From assembly GCF_019393635.1 (NCBI RefSeq), contig NC_057861.1, forward strand, positions 542,758,211 through 542,822,210: a stretch of DNA of 64,000 bases, written 5' to 3'. The translations under genes were made by a program, and so were the position numbers. Position 1 is the stretch's first letter; each line of letters starts with the position of its first letter. The notes under the pieces were generated by a model, which ran no database searches, was not told where the DNA came from, and saw only the letters and a program-made list of their open reading frames with translations. This DNA comes from Dromiciops gliroides. Lineage: Eukaryota; Chordata; Mammalia; Microbiotheria; Microbiotheriidae. This document shows positions 1 to 11,265 of the stretch, in pieces.

Positions 1-726
1 CAAAAAATGGAGAATGTTCTTAAAATGAATGTAAAACTATTAGAAGATAAACTTTCAGAATTAAAAAAATTCAAAGTAAAATAATGTAATTTCTGAGTTG
101 ATTCATTACACACAGGCATGGGCATTCAACAACTATTTGATGATTATTTCTAAGAAAAAATATAAGACTGTCTTAATACAGTAATGTCTGACTAAGTGGA
201 AAAAATAAGCTAAATAATTTTCAAGGGAATTAAGAAAATGGAATAAAAAAAATAAGAAATCATCAATGACACATTTGAATAAATAAATGAAAAAGCATTT
301 ATTAACCACTTATTAAGTGATAGAGCTACAAATAACTTTTTTAAAAAGTGAAATAGTCCCTGCCCCTGAAGGAGTTTACATTCTAAAAGGGAAAGTCAAC
401 ATATATAAGGGAGTAGTAGCAAGGGAAGTGAACATTGGTCTGGTGCCTCATAGAGATGGTGAGTTGACAGGTATAGCACTCAAATGAAATGCTCTTTCCA
501 GAAGTAATGATACTATTGATAATATTACTGTTACTTACAGAAAGAGATGGGAAGCAGAGGTATGGGTAAAGAAGCAGGGTAGCAGACATGGCAAGATGGT
601 CTAGGTTTAGGTATATGGTTGGATGAGATGGAAAGGCCAATGATGGTCTGGGGTCAGTTAGTAGATATAGTGGGCTTTATAGGTTAGTTTGCACTCACTC
701 ATTCACCAATCAAGATAGCTAGGCCA
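1..726. other. AT-rich DNA, no gene seen
   Basis: Left of PMS2 exon 5, within the gene (intron 5). AT-rich without recognisable exon or complete repeat; bases 1-90 look like an A-rich LINE remnant but could not be classified. Confidence 0.4.
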
Positions 727-873
727 GGGGACAGTGAGATGGCACAGTGGATAAAGCACCGGCCCTGGATTCAAGAGGATTCGAGTTCAAATATGGCCTC
801 AGACACTTGACACTTACTAGCTGTGTGACCCTGGGCAAGTCACTTAATCCTTATTGTTCCGCCAAAAAAAAAA
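727..873 (+). repeat. Marsupial CORE-SINE (WSINE/Mar type)
   Basis: Near-complete copy: tRNA-like head GGCACAGTGGATAAAGCACC (A box), B box GAGTTCAAATATGG, CORE block and A-tail. Confidence 0.9.
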
Positions 874-1160
874 GTTTTTTTAATTAAAAAAAGATAGCTA
901 GGCCCTAGGATAGAAGCCAGGATGAGTGGATTAACTTCCCTTAGAACTGGGGTTCTAAGATTCTGGAGGTCCCAAAGATTCTGGAGGTCTAGATCAGTGT
1001 AGAGGAGGCTGATTGAAGTGGAAAGAAGTGGCTGGGCTAGAGGTAAATGGAAAAATGTCCTGGTTGGCCAGATAGAATGTGAAGACAAAGCAGAAAGCAC
1101 TCCCTCTACCAAAGTCCTACTAAGATGACTCATTAGGATTGGAATTTTTAAAACACAATG

Positions 1161-1291
1161 CCAGGGCAGTGGATAAAGCACCAGCCATGGATTCAGGAGG
1201 ACCTGAGTTCAAATCTGGCCTCAGACACTTGACACTTACTCTAGCTGTGTGACCCTGAGCAAGTCACTTAACCCTCACTGCCCTGCAAAAA
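1161..1291 (+). repeat. CORE-SINE copy
   Basis: Head lacks the first bases; B box GAGTTCAAATCTGG is kept; tail CCCTGCAAAAA. Confidence 0.88.
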
Positions 1292-1590
1292 TTTCAAAAC
1301 AACAACAACAAAAAACAATGCCAGAGGAGCACAAGTTCTGGTGCTGGACAGGGTCTGAGTGTGGGCCCAATAACAGACTGATTACTGAGTCTGTGGCTTC
1401 AAAAGGCTTATTTCCATAGAATTGGCCATTTTGTGATATTTTATTTTGACCACAGCAACTTGAGTTGTCTACTAATGTCTGGAAAAGCAAATATATTCAT
1501 ATGAATGAAATTACAGATCTTTTGAAGTCCTGAAAAAGTAATTTGTTACACTTCATCTTTTAAAAATCATGGTCCATTAATTCACTATAC

Positions 1591-1774
1591 CTTTTTAATA
1601 TTTCGTTGAAATTCTTTATGTCTCACAGGCAGGGTAGAAAATAATTGTTGTACACTGACGGTTGTCCCTTGTGGTCGTGGGTAAGGGACCCTTTGAACAA
1701 TTTTCCCATTGTGATCAAAGATCAATCGAGTTCCAATTGTGGCTGATTTGTGACAAGTTGAGATCATAACATCA
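1591..1774 (-). CDS. PMS2: PMS2 exon 5
   Basis: 184 nt, as in human. Acceptor TTTTATAG, donor GTATAG. It reads [20 protein letters not shown] through [14 protein letters not shown] with no interruption. Exon 6 is not in the window. Confidence 0.95.
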
Positions 1775-4700
1775 CTATAAAAGAGAAGACATGACCAAAA
1801 CCAGTTCTTTCCAGAATATACAATTTACTATTTGAGACAATAGGTTATCACACACAGTTTCTTTCATTACCTCCCCCTTTTCTGTTAAATACTTTTTACA
1901 AAATCTCTTAACAAAAGATGATGATCCATCTGATGTAGACATAACATCTCAGATACAAATGTTATATCATATACCTCATACTACAAATAGTCAGGGTTTT
2001 AACAGATAAGAATTCATAATACCTAAGATTTGGTACTTAATCTTTTTTTAAACAGAAGAGATATGGGGGGAAACGAGTCTATTTGCAGTGAGGAAAAGAA
2101 AGTATCTTTTGCCATCATGAAAACTGTAAATTTCCATTTATCACAGAATTGCAAAGATCTAAACAGTCTCATGGTTCATGAGTTTATACAAAAGGTTCTT
2201 TTTTCCCAGTCTCCTTCCTGTTCTGCCTTTCTAAATCTGAAAACCAATATACAATACATATTTCTGACAAGTCAAGGTCAGTTCACCAGATTAGTTAAGT
2301 TTTTAATTAAACTTAATTAAAAAATCTTTTTTTCCCTAAGAATTAAAAATTTATAAAACAACTTGAGAGTTCTACATTTCCAATGATTAGGAGTAACATG
2401 CCTCCTTTAATCAAAGAATATAATTCTGTAAAATGGTTAGAGCTGCAAAAGCTTAAATTTTTCATGGGAAAGAGGAAACCTAATTATTATACTTTGTTCA
2501 CATTCACCATATGACATATATATTTGGTCAAAAGTCTTAACTAATTAAGCATGATGGTTATTTTTCTAAAATGTATAGCCAAAGAAGATACTTGACAAGA
2601 GAACCAGAACAACAATAAAAAACTCTCAGAAAAGCATTAAGTGCATTGACCTTAAAATAAACTACAGCTAAATTTGGCTACTAGTTTCTTACCTAGAGCA
2701 CAGGGATAGGAAGGAATATTACTCTTAAAACTCTCAGTCTTTCTCTAATTCCATCTATCATATCTGATAACCATTACCTTTTTTTTTGAGGGCAATTTCT
2801 TCACCTTCACAAGAGATTCAATATTTCATGGCACTGATGTCACATCCCATTCGGGGAAATGGCAAAAATGCAGAAATACTGTCTACCCTTATAGTCTTTT
2901 CTGATCATTTCTCCTAAGATTTAGAGAATCTTACTTAGAGAGTACTATGAACATAACTAAATCTTAGGACATCCACCATTCCATTTTTATTTGTTGGCAA
3001 AGGCACTGCAACCTTATTCTTCCTTTATGGATTTCATACTCTGTTACATTCTCAATCAATCAACAAGCATTTATTAAGCACTTCTGTTATGTCAGGCATA
3101 ATTCTAGGACCAGGGACACAAAAACAACGTAAGGGACAAAAGTCCCTTTTCTTAAGAAATTTACATTGTCTCAGGAGAACAGAAGTTACACATATAAAAT
3201 AAAAGATATACAGAATAAATATAAGGTAATTTGAGGGGAGCAGAGGGAGTAAGAAAGGCCTATGAAAGGAAGTGGCATATGACATAGGCTTTGAAGAAAG
3301 CTAGGGAGTCTAGAAGGTAGAGATTAGGAGACAGAGCATTCCAGTAACTCAGGGCAGCCTGTGCAAAGGCGGGAGGGAGTCAGAAGATAGCATGGCATGT
3401 GTGAGGAACAGCAAGTAGGTCACATGACTAGGACAGAGTGTGGGAAGGGGAATAACATAATAAACCTGGAAAGGAGGGTGAAGCTAGATTTTGAAGGGTT
3501 TTAATATATTTTTTTTGGTGAGGCAATTGGGGTTAAGTGACTTACCCAGGGTCACACAGATAGTAAGTGTCAAGTTGAAGGGTTTTAAATGACAGAGGAG
3601 TCTATATGTTGTATTCTAGAAGCAATAATAGAAAGTCACTGGAGCTTTATGAGCAGGGGATTGTGAAATGGTCAAATCTGTGCTTCAGTAAAATCAATAT
3701 GACTGCTCTAGGGAGTATGGATTGAATAAGAGAGACCCAAGGCAGAGAGACTAATTAGGAGGCTATCACTATAGCCTAGACCTCACTAGAGCTTACCTAT
3801 TAGAAATACAGCAATTCACTAAGATTATTAACAGCAGTTAAATAGAATTAAAAATTGAAAAGCTGAAAAGAGGCACCACTCCAGTGGTAGCTATCACATC
3901 AAAGGATAAAATATTTAAATACCTCTTTGCTAATGTGATAACACCAAACTATAAATTAACTATTTACTTTGTCCAATTTGAAAAAAAACTATTGCAAAGG
4001 ACATTCCGGGTCTTGTTTCAGCATTGTACTGAAACCTTAATGACTGAAATCACTCTTCAAAATTCAGGGTTAGTTGTTGTTTTTTAAATGGTAGGAAATC
4101 ATTTGCCCAAAGTAAAATGTACTATTAACCTCAATGCACTACAGTGAGACTCAGAGCCTCTCCTCGAAAGCCAAATGTTTCAACAATGTGTTAAGGATCA
4201 GAGAAATCTTGAATCTTGGAAGGTGTGCATGTTTCAGAGCTGGAAAAAGAAGTTAATTATCTTATCTTAATGGAATTTAAGGTAAGGTCATCAGCCTCGG
4301 GTCTGGGCTTTTAGTTTCGTCATCTATAAAATGAAGGCCTAGACTAGATCACCTCCAGTTCTATATCTATACATGCTAAAACACTCACTCTCTCTCCAAA
4401 ACTCAACATTCCTATTTCTTTTTATCCAATCTATGTGGTATGTTCTTGTATTGTTTCACCATTTCTAAAGGGATGGTGCGGGAATATATTCAATAAGAAA
4501 TGAAAAAGTATTAACAGGTTGGCTCATGAATAATTTTTTTAAAGCCAAAAATGTGTTCACTAAGAGAATGGAACATAAATGTTGTTCATTTTGTTCTAAC
4601 CGATTTGAAACAATAGTCAGGAAAATTCAACTTACTCAAGCCTTCAAAGTTTCTTTTTCTACTCCAACACCATTGTCTGAAACTTCAATAAGGTCAGCTC

Positions 4701-7700
4701 CATACTCCTTAAGCTTTAAGTCTAGAAAGATAAATAAACATTTAACTTCATACAATGAACATATTTAAGAGCTTATACATTGCTTTTCTTAATGCTTTTC
4801 TAAATTAGTATTCGCTACTTTTTCATTACAACACAGCTGCTATTAAAATAATATTTTTATTTTTCCCTTTAAGTCCTTTATGTCTCTTATCTATTAGCCC
4901 ATACTTCTGATCTAAGTAAGTGTCTGTTCTATTCACTGGAATGAATAATGCTTGCACTTAGCAAACTGCTAGGGACAAGGTAAAGACTCAAAAAAAACCC
5001 CCAAAAAACTTGCTCAATTAACTAAAACTTAATTTCAGTTAAAATGTCATTACTGTGCGCATAACACTACCTGATTTTTGAGATCAGTAAATAGATATGA
5101 CTCGCCTATAATAAAAACATCACGAAACTAACATTCCTATAATTTCAGGCTCTTGTAAACTCACCAATATTCGTGGCTCCAGCATCCACACTATTTTCTA
5201 GCAGCTCCTTGACAGCAGTGCCTAGACTGAGCACCACTTGTCCTGAGCAGATCTGATGAACTGACTTACGATCAATAGGTCTGATGGCTTTAGCAGTTTC
5301 TGCACTGGAAAAACAACACCCAAAACAGTTAATTACTAAAAATGAAAATCTGCATTTATATATTTTCATCTTAAATTTTAATTATGGCACTTGATCCAAG
5401 TACTTGTGTCAACAGGACTAATCTAGTTACTAGTTAGATTATAGACAGAGTCATGTTCCAAAATCACAGAATCTCAGAATGGAAAGAGCATCCAAAGATA
5501 TCTAGTTCTACTTGTACATAAACAACAATCTCTTCTGCATCACTGCTGGATAAATGGTCATTCAGTCTTTGTTTCAAGACCTCTAGTGAAGGATCTTTTT
5601 ATCTCAAAGCAGCCCATTTTGTTTTTTAGATAGCTCTGTCAGACAGTTTCTCCTTATGTTGAACCAAAGTCTGTCTCTCTGCACCTTCTACCCACTCCTT
5701 TTAGTTTGGTGCTCTGAGAATAAAACAATCCAAATTCCCCTTCTAAAACAGCCCTTGAAATATCTGAAATCAGCTCTCATGTTGACCCTAAGTGTGGTAT
5801 AGTATAAAAAACACTGTATTAGGGTTAGAAGATATGAGTTAAAATCCCAGCTCTCCTCCTTACTACAAATCATTCAGCCATTCTGGGTCTCAGTTTGCTT
5901 ATCTATAAAATAAGAGGCTGGACTAGATGATCACTAAGATACCTTCTAGTTCTATTATTTTATTTTTTAAATAGAATTTTATTTTCCAAAATATATGTAA
6001 AAACAAAATTTTAACATCAATTTTTTTTTAAACTTTGTGTTCCAACTTCTCTTCCCCCCTCCATTCCTACCCCCCACCCACAAGAACTCAAGCAATTCAA
6101 AATAAATTATACATGAGTAGTTGTGGAAAAATTCCCTTATTAGCTAGTTGTGAGAGAAAACAGTAAAACAAACAAACAAAAAAAAAAACAACTCCAAAAC
6201 TTCAGATTAAGGAATTGTCAAAGAGGAAAAGAAAAAAAAAATTTTTTTTAATGTGTTTCCATCTGTTTTCAGATACTATCAGTTCTTTCTCTGCAGATGG
6301 GCTGCAATCTTCATAAGTCCTTCAGGGTTATATAGGATCATTGCCTTGCTGAAAATAAACCACAATAAACCCAGCAGATCATCCTCCACTATTGCTGTTA
6401 TTTTGTATACAGTACATTTCACTATGCTTCAGTTCATGTAGATCTTTCCAGGTTTTTCTGATAGTATCCTGTTCATCATAACCTGTATATAGTACCTTAA
6501 GCTTGACAGAGAATTTTCTTCATAAAAGCCCAGCAAAGTAGGTACCATATGTTTTGCCATTATAATCAATCACCATAACTATTTCCCTCCATCCCACTCC
6601 CTTCCCATGACATTTACTCTATCTTCTTTTTACCTATTCCTCCTCAAAGGTGTTTTACTTCTGACTATCCTCTCCCTCACTCTGCACTCCCTTTTTTCAT
6701 CCTTCCTTCCTTATCTTCTTCCTCTCCTACTTTCCTGCAGGGTTAAATAGATTACTCCTCCCAATTGGGTATGAAAGCTATTCTCTCCATGAGCCCACTC
6801 CAATGAGATCAAGGTCCCTAAGCTAATTCTGTATTCTAAATTTTCCTTCCTTCCTTCCTCCTCAACCCTCCGTATGAGATCAAGCAATTCAGTATGTCAT
6901 ACTTGTGCAGTAATGCAGAACATCATCTTTCTTGAAAGTGTTTTGCTTTTTACTGCTCTCTCTCCCAATCTGCCCTTTCCTCCTTCCCTTCTCCTCCACT
7001 CCCCTTTTCTCCCTCCCCTCCCTCAGGGCAAAAATATATTACTATACCTACTTGAGTATGTATGTTAGTCCTTCTTTGAGCCAATTCTGATAATATTAAG
7101 GTTCACTCACTCCCCAACTCCTTCCCCCTCTTCTACTCTCTTCCATAAGCTTTTTTCTTGTTTCTTTCATGTAAACTATCTCTCCCCAGACCATCTCTCC
7201 CCTTCTCCCTCCCCCAGTCTATTCTTCTTACACCTCAACCCTATTTTAATGATGTCATCATGGATTAGTTAGGTGGGACAGTGGACAAAGCACCAGCCCT
7301 GGACCCAGGAGGCCCCAAGCCCAAATCCAGCCCCAGACATAAGATACCCCACCCTGTCTGCCCCACAAAGAACAAAACATGAAGACCCTGGAGAAGTATA
7401 AAAAGGTAAACAGGAAAGACTTCGTGAGGGATATTAAAGGAGCAAACTGTTTACATTCCTACATGGGAAGATAATACTTCGAACTCATAAGGACTATCTC
7501 AGTAAGGAATTCACAGAAGACCCAAGTCTGAACTGAATATGAAGGGATGATAATTTCTAGTTCTAAATTGATAATCTTACATATTCTTTTCTCCAAGCTA
7601 AAATTCCCTCTTCTGTTTTCTGATCCTCATGTGACATTTTTTTTAATCATTTCATTGTCCTGGAAACTCTTTCGTTTATCAATGTCTTTCTTAAAATGCA

Positions 7701-10700
7701 CTCCCAGAAGAGAACCCGATCCTCTGACCAGCATAATTCTGGCCACCATGCCTCTCTAAATGAAGCATTACCATGTTGGGCTGCCATACTGTACTGGTTA
7801 TTCATGTTCATTTACGATCCACTAAAATTAAAGATCCTTTCAAGATAATCTTCCATTTCATACTTGAAGAGCTACATTTTCAACCCATGTATAAAGCTTT
7901 ACATTTGCTAAATGTATTAATTTTCATCTAATTAGACTTTATCCATGTTCTAATCTACTGAGATCTTTTTGAATCTATGGAACAATACCTTTGTGTCTTC
8001 TGTAAATGTAATAATCATGTTAACTATGCCTCGGTCCAAGTCGCAGACAAACATCATAAATAACATACAACCAAGGATAGATCCTGAGGATATCCCACTA
8101 GTGATTTTCTGCTTCACTGATAACTATTCTTTGGATCTGTTCATTCAACTAGTTCAGAATCCACCATATTGTTTTTTCATCTTGTCTACAATGTTGGTCA
8201 GAAGACTTGCCTTTTCTTAAATACATACATAAAAGAAGAGTAACAAAGTAAGACTCCACTAATTTATGGGGCTGCACAAAATGAAATTCCTTTTCAGTGT
8301 TTACAAAGTATTTTTGTAAAGATAAACTATCTTTGACCTTGCAGTTTAGGAAGTTATATTATAATAGGAATGAGATTCTTTAGCCATCAGTGGTTTCCAG
8401 GGGTGCTATTTTAGAATATAAACATTGTGTCTTTTCCTTTGTTTTCATACCATACCGTTAGCTAATATTGTTTCCATTCTACTAAAAGCTCCAGATCTTC
8501 GCCACACTTCTTTGGTATTTATGAGGATGACCTTTTTGAGCAAAGTATAAGACTTTACTTAAATGATTAACTTTATATAACTTAAGTCTTTCCTGATCCC
8601 CTCAGCTAAAAGTTCCTGCCCTAGAAATTACCTTCTTACATGTAGACTTATTTATCGTTTTGATGTCAAAGGTGGTTTCATTTTTGTTTAGAATAGAGTA
8701 AGCACCCAAATTCATATTGATTTGATAGGTGTGCTACCCTGATTTTCTAAAGTGTGCATAGTACTTTGCTTATTTTTAGGAAAGGAAAAATAAAGGTCAA
8801 ATATTGGCAAAGGTGAAGCTAGTTTTTGAAGGTAAGACTGCTCATTGTTACCTTAAAGGCTATTTCTTCAGTATTTATAAACATCCTTCAAATTATCAAT
8901 GAACAAAGATTAGCATATTTTGATGGCTAAACCAAAAAAATAAAGGGGGCCCTGAGTTTCCTCATGTACAAAAGGAAGGGGTTGGACTAGATAACCTCCA
9001 ATATCCTTCCAAGTCTAATATTCTAAGATAGTCTTAACCAGGTAGGAGGGTCTAAAATAAAAGCACTGCCTCTATTTTTTTTTTTTAGTGAGGCAATTGG
9101 GGTTAAGTGACTTGCCCAGGGTCACACAGCTAGTAAGTGTTAAGTGTCTGAGGCCGGATTTGAACTCAGGTACTCCTGACTCCAGGGCCGGTGCTCTATC
9201 CACTGCGCCACCTAGCCGCCCCCTCTACTTTTTTTATTGGGCTTTTTTATTAGGTTTATCTTTCCTAGAAAGAACTCTGGTGGAGAAAAGGGAAACAGAA
9301 TAACAGGCAGATGCTTAGATAGTATAAGTGGAGTGACAGAATAGGAGAGCCAGATAATAGTACCAGGTGTTTTCAAAAGCCTATGGGAGGGGGCGGCTAG
9401 GTGGTGCAGTGGATAAAGCACCAGCCCTGGATTCAGGAGTACCTGAGTTCAAATCCGGCCTCAGACACTTGACACTTACTAGCTGTGTGACCCTGGGCAA
9501 GTCACTTAACCCCCATTGCCCGGCAAAAAGAAAAAAAAAAACCTATGGGAAGCAGGGGGCAGCTAGGTGGCAGCTGGTTGGCACAGTAGATAAAGCACTG
9601 GCCCTGGATTCACGAGGACCTGAGTTCAAATCTGACCTTAGACACTTGACACTTACTAGCTATGTGACCCTGAGCAAGTCACTTAACCCTCATTGCGCCC
9701 CCCCCCCCCAAAAAAGCCTATGGGAAAAGTGCAAATCTAAATGAAAAATCTTAAACAATAAGCCTCTCTTCCTATACAATTTGGCAAGTTTGAGATACAC
9801 AAGGAAAGGACTCCTTCCTCTCATCCAGCCTCCATGGAAAATTAATGGCAGTTTAACTAAAGCATAGGGTATAAGAGAAAGAAATATGTACTTAGATTAA
9901 AAGATAGGCTAAAGCCAGGTTTTTGGAGGGCTTTAAATGCCAAATGGAAGAATCTATATTTAATTTTGGAGGCAGCAAGGAGCAACTAAAACTTCTTAAC
10001 GAGGGGAGGGACACAGTCAGACCTGTGCAGATGATTAAGAGGAAGAGGGGGGAAATTAATATAGGGAGACCAATTAGAAAGATACTGCAATAGTACAGGT
10101 AAGAGGTAAGGAAGGCATGAATTAGAGTGATTGTAAAGAGATAGTGTAAGGGAAGGGATATGAGTCTTTGCAGAGATAGAAAAAAAAAAAAGACTTGACA
10201 ACTGATCAAGGGGGAGTGGTGATAGGGTGATAGTGAAGAGTTGTGGTTGACTCCTAGGTTTGGAACTTGGGCGACTGAAAAAATGGTACCCTTGAAAATA
10301 ATAGGGAAGTTAGGAGAGGAGAGTTCAGGTGGGGTGGGCTGGTAGAAGTAATGAGTTCAATTTAGGACATAATGAATTTGAAATGACTAAAAGACATAGA
10401 GGTGATATCTAGCTGGCAGTTGGAGAGGTGAGACTACAGTCAGAAGAAAGATGAAGGCTAGATGTGTGGTTGTGGTAGTTATCATGGATGATGGCCCTGC
10501 AAAAGAGAACTAGGATTAGTTAGATCACTAGGAACAAAACAAGAAAACCAAGGCAGGTCAAAATATCCAGAAGAAAGGGGGATAGTCAATTCTGTCAAAT
10601 GTCTCAGTGAAATCATAAGGGTTGGCGACTGAGAAAAGGATCTTGGCAATTGAAAGATCGCCCATTGCCCCTGAAGAAAACAATTTCTGTCTCGTGCTGC

Positions 10701-11265
10701 AGGAGGGGAAATGAAGTCCGGGGGTTAAGCAGCAAGCGGGGTGTGAATGCAACAAGCATGGACAGCTTTTTCTAGGCCTCTGTTCACAAGTCATTTAGTA
10801 CGAACCACTTCACTTTACAGAGGGGGAAAACCGAGGTCCAGAGAAGTAACATGACCTACATTACCAGGTCACAAACTGGCAGAGAGCACTTTCCACTGCG
10901 CCCTTTGCTACCCCCCATTTCAAGGCCCACCCCCCCTGGGGGTAGGGAAGGCCTCCCCTTCTTCCCTCACTTCATTTCCAGGAAGCTCCCAGTCCCCGAG
11001 AAGTTCTACCCTCAGGAGACAGAAGAGCCGTCCGCTCTCGGAGCGCGCTCCACCCCACAGGGAAATCGCTCCGCCCAATGAAATCCATCGGCCATCTCCA
11101 GGAAGGAGGGGCCCAGAGTCCCAGAAAAAAGGTCCGATCCGGCTTCCGTAGGACCCACTCTTCACGCACCTCAGTGGCCTCTCTAGCCCTAGGCCAGAAG
11201 GAGCAAGGCTGAGAGAGGAAACGGGGAGCGTAGGGAAGCAGCATCACTTACCTCGGCCCCTCCAT
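1591..11265 (-). CDS. PMS2: PMS2, 5' part (exons 1-5), 3' end outside window
   Basis: PMS2 pairs with MLH1 to form MutL-alpha, the nicking endonuclease of DNA mismatch repair in the nucleus. The window holds the N-terminal GHKL ATPase half. Coding exons on the minus strand are 11252-11265, 5165-5304, 4636-4721, 4130-4239 and 1591-1774. Exon 2 carries the catalytic Glu and Mg-binding Asn ([15 protein letters not shown]38 and N42), exon 3 the DNGVGV motif, exon 4 the FGFRGEAL motif, exon 5 the [10 protein letters not shown] segment. Exons 1, 2 and 5 join in the expected phases and are close to human PMS2. Exon 3 is 1 nt shorter and exon 4 is 7 nt longer than in human, with in-frame stops, so as written the gene cannot encode a full ATPase domain. 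This may be local sequence error or a real lesion. Gene identity is near certain; intactness is not. It shares a promoter with AIMP2. Confidence 0.93.
1775..3049. other. PMS2 intron 4, nothing recognised
   Basis: AT-rich intron sequence. No second copy of exon 4 and no clear repeat was seen. Confidence 0.5.
3050..3790 (-). mobile_element. L2-like LINE 3' end
   Basis: Reversed L2 3' end beginning CAACAAGCATTTATTAAGCAC, continuing with CAGTGCAAAGGC-like and GAGACCAAGGCAG blocks. A truncated SINE interrupts it at 3505-3574. Confidence 0.65.
3505..3574 (-). repeat. CORE-SINE, 5'-truncated
   Basis: Only the 3' half is present, flanked by a perfect 14-bp duplication TTGAAGGGTTTTAA (3491-3504, 3575-3588). 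Inserted in an L2. Confidence 0.9.
4130..4239 (-). CDS. PMS2: PMS2 exon 4 (multiple indels)
   Basis: Recognised from the acceptor TTTTTCCAG, the start CTCTGAAACAT, and the intact block for [10 protein letters not shown]. The length is 110 nt against 103 in human. Several one- or two-base insertions and at least one deletion interrupt the frame, with few substitutions between them. The apparent donor GTTAAT is weak. No better copy of this exon was seen in 1775-4129. Confidence 0.8.
4285..4380 (+). repeat. Old CORE-SINE (MIR/THER type) 3' part
   Basis: CATCTATAAAATGAAGGCCT and the GACTAGATCACCTCCAG stretch, in PMS2 intron 3. Confidence 0.55.
4636..4721 (-). CDS. PMS2: PMS2 exon 3 (one base short)
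   Basis: Acceptor TTTCTAG, donor GTAAGT. It encodes [20 protein letters not shown], ATPase motif II. The length is 86 nt against 87 in human. One base is missing in the AAAAAGAAAC run, about 70 nt into the exon, which turns the last three bases of the exon into an in-frame TGA. Confidence 0.9.
5165..5304 (-). CDS. PMS2: PMS2 exon 2
   Basis: 140 nt, as in human. Acceptor TTTTTCCAG, donor GTGAGT. It encodes [16 protein letters not shown] through [10 protein letters not shown], ATPase motif I. No defect is seen. Confidence 0.95.
5460..5800 (-). mobile_element. CR1/L3-type LINE fragment
   Basis: The plus strand carries the reversed CR1 3' pattern: GATAAATGGTCATTCAGTC, CAAGACCTCTAGTGAAGGAT and TTCTCCTTATGTTGAACCAA. 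Confidence 0.6.
5800..5960 (+). repeat. Old CORE-SINE (MIR/THER type)
   Basis: GGGTCTCAGTTTGCTTATCT then GGCTGGACTAGATGATCAC. Confidence 0.6.
5955..7550 (-). mobile_element. HAL1-like element with internal SINE and 5' inversion
   Basis: Minus-strand 3' region (5955-7255) matches the purine-rich 3' region at 18640-19310. Next, 7264-7372 is a SINE in the same relative place as at 18522-18631. Then 7376-7545 matches 18298-18480 but in the opposite orientation. The layout is that of a LINE copy whose 5' segment was inverted on insertion (twin priming). Confidence 0.65.
7264..7372 (+). repeat. CORE-SINE variant inside HAL1-like element
   Basis: Variant with the unusual end AGACATAAGATACCCCACCC then TGTCTGCCCCACAAA, shared with 18522-18631 and unlike the other copies. 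Confidence 0.75.
7790..8225 (-). mobile_element. CR1/L3-type LINE fragment
   Basis: Reversed CR1 pattern: GATAGATCCTGAGGATATCC, CACTAGTGATTTTCTGC and TTCATTCAACTAGTTCAG. Confidence 0.55.
8226..9060. other. PMS2 intron 1, little recognised
   Basis: AT-rich, with a short old CORE-SINE 3' fragment near 8950-9030. No exon. Confidence 0.45.
9075..9221 (-). repeat. CORE-SINE copy
   Basis: Full length, reverse. CTCTA-T-rich flanks on both sides suggest a target duplication. Confidence 0.9.
9389..9541 (+). repeat. CORE-SINE copy, first of a tandem pair
   Basis: Flanked by CCTATGGGA at 9380-9388 and 9542-9550. Confidence 0.9.
9551..9716 (+). repeat. CORE-SINE copy, second of a tandem pair
   Basis: Flanked by CCTATGGGA at 9542-9550 and 9717-9725; the tail is a C-rich then A-rich run. 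The head has a small internal duplication (GGTGGCAGCTGGTTGGCACAG). Confidence 0.88.
9890..10700 (-). mobile_element. L2-like LINE fragment
   Basis: Reversed L2 blocks GGGCTTTAAATGCCAAATGG and GGGAGACCAATTAGAAAGAT; the minus strand corresponds to the C-terminal reverse-transcriptase region. Broken throughout. Confidence 0.6.
11252..11265 (-). CDS. PMS2: PMS2 coding exon 1
   Basis: The start codon at 11265-11263 is followed by four codons (MEGP) and two bases, then donor GTAAGT. It joins exon 2 in frame to give [17 protein letters not shown]. The human exon has 23 coding nt, so this N-terminus is three residues shorter; the catalytic Glu becomes E38 rather than E41. Confidence 0.85.

Noticed and set aside
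9367-9744. Open frame of 125 codons on the plus strand
   Set aside because: It runs through two tandem SINEs; the same peptide pattern recurs in most SINE copies in the window.
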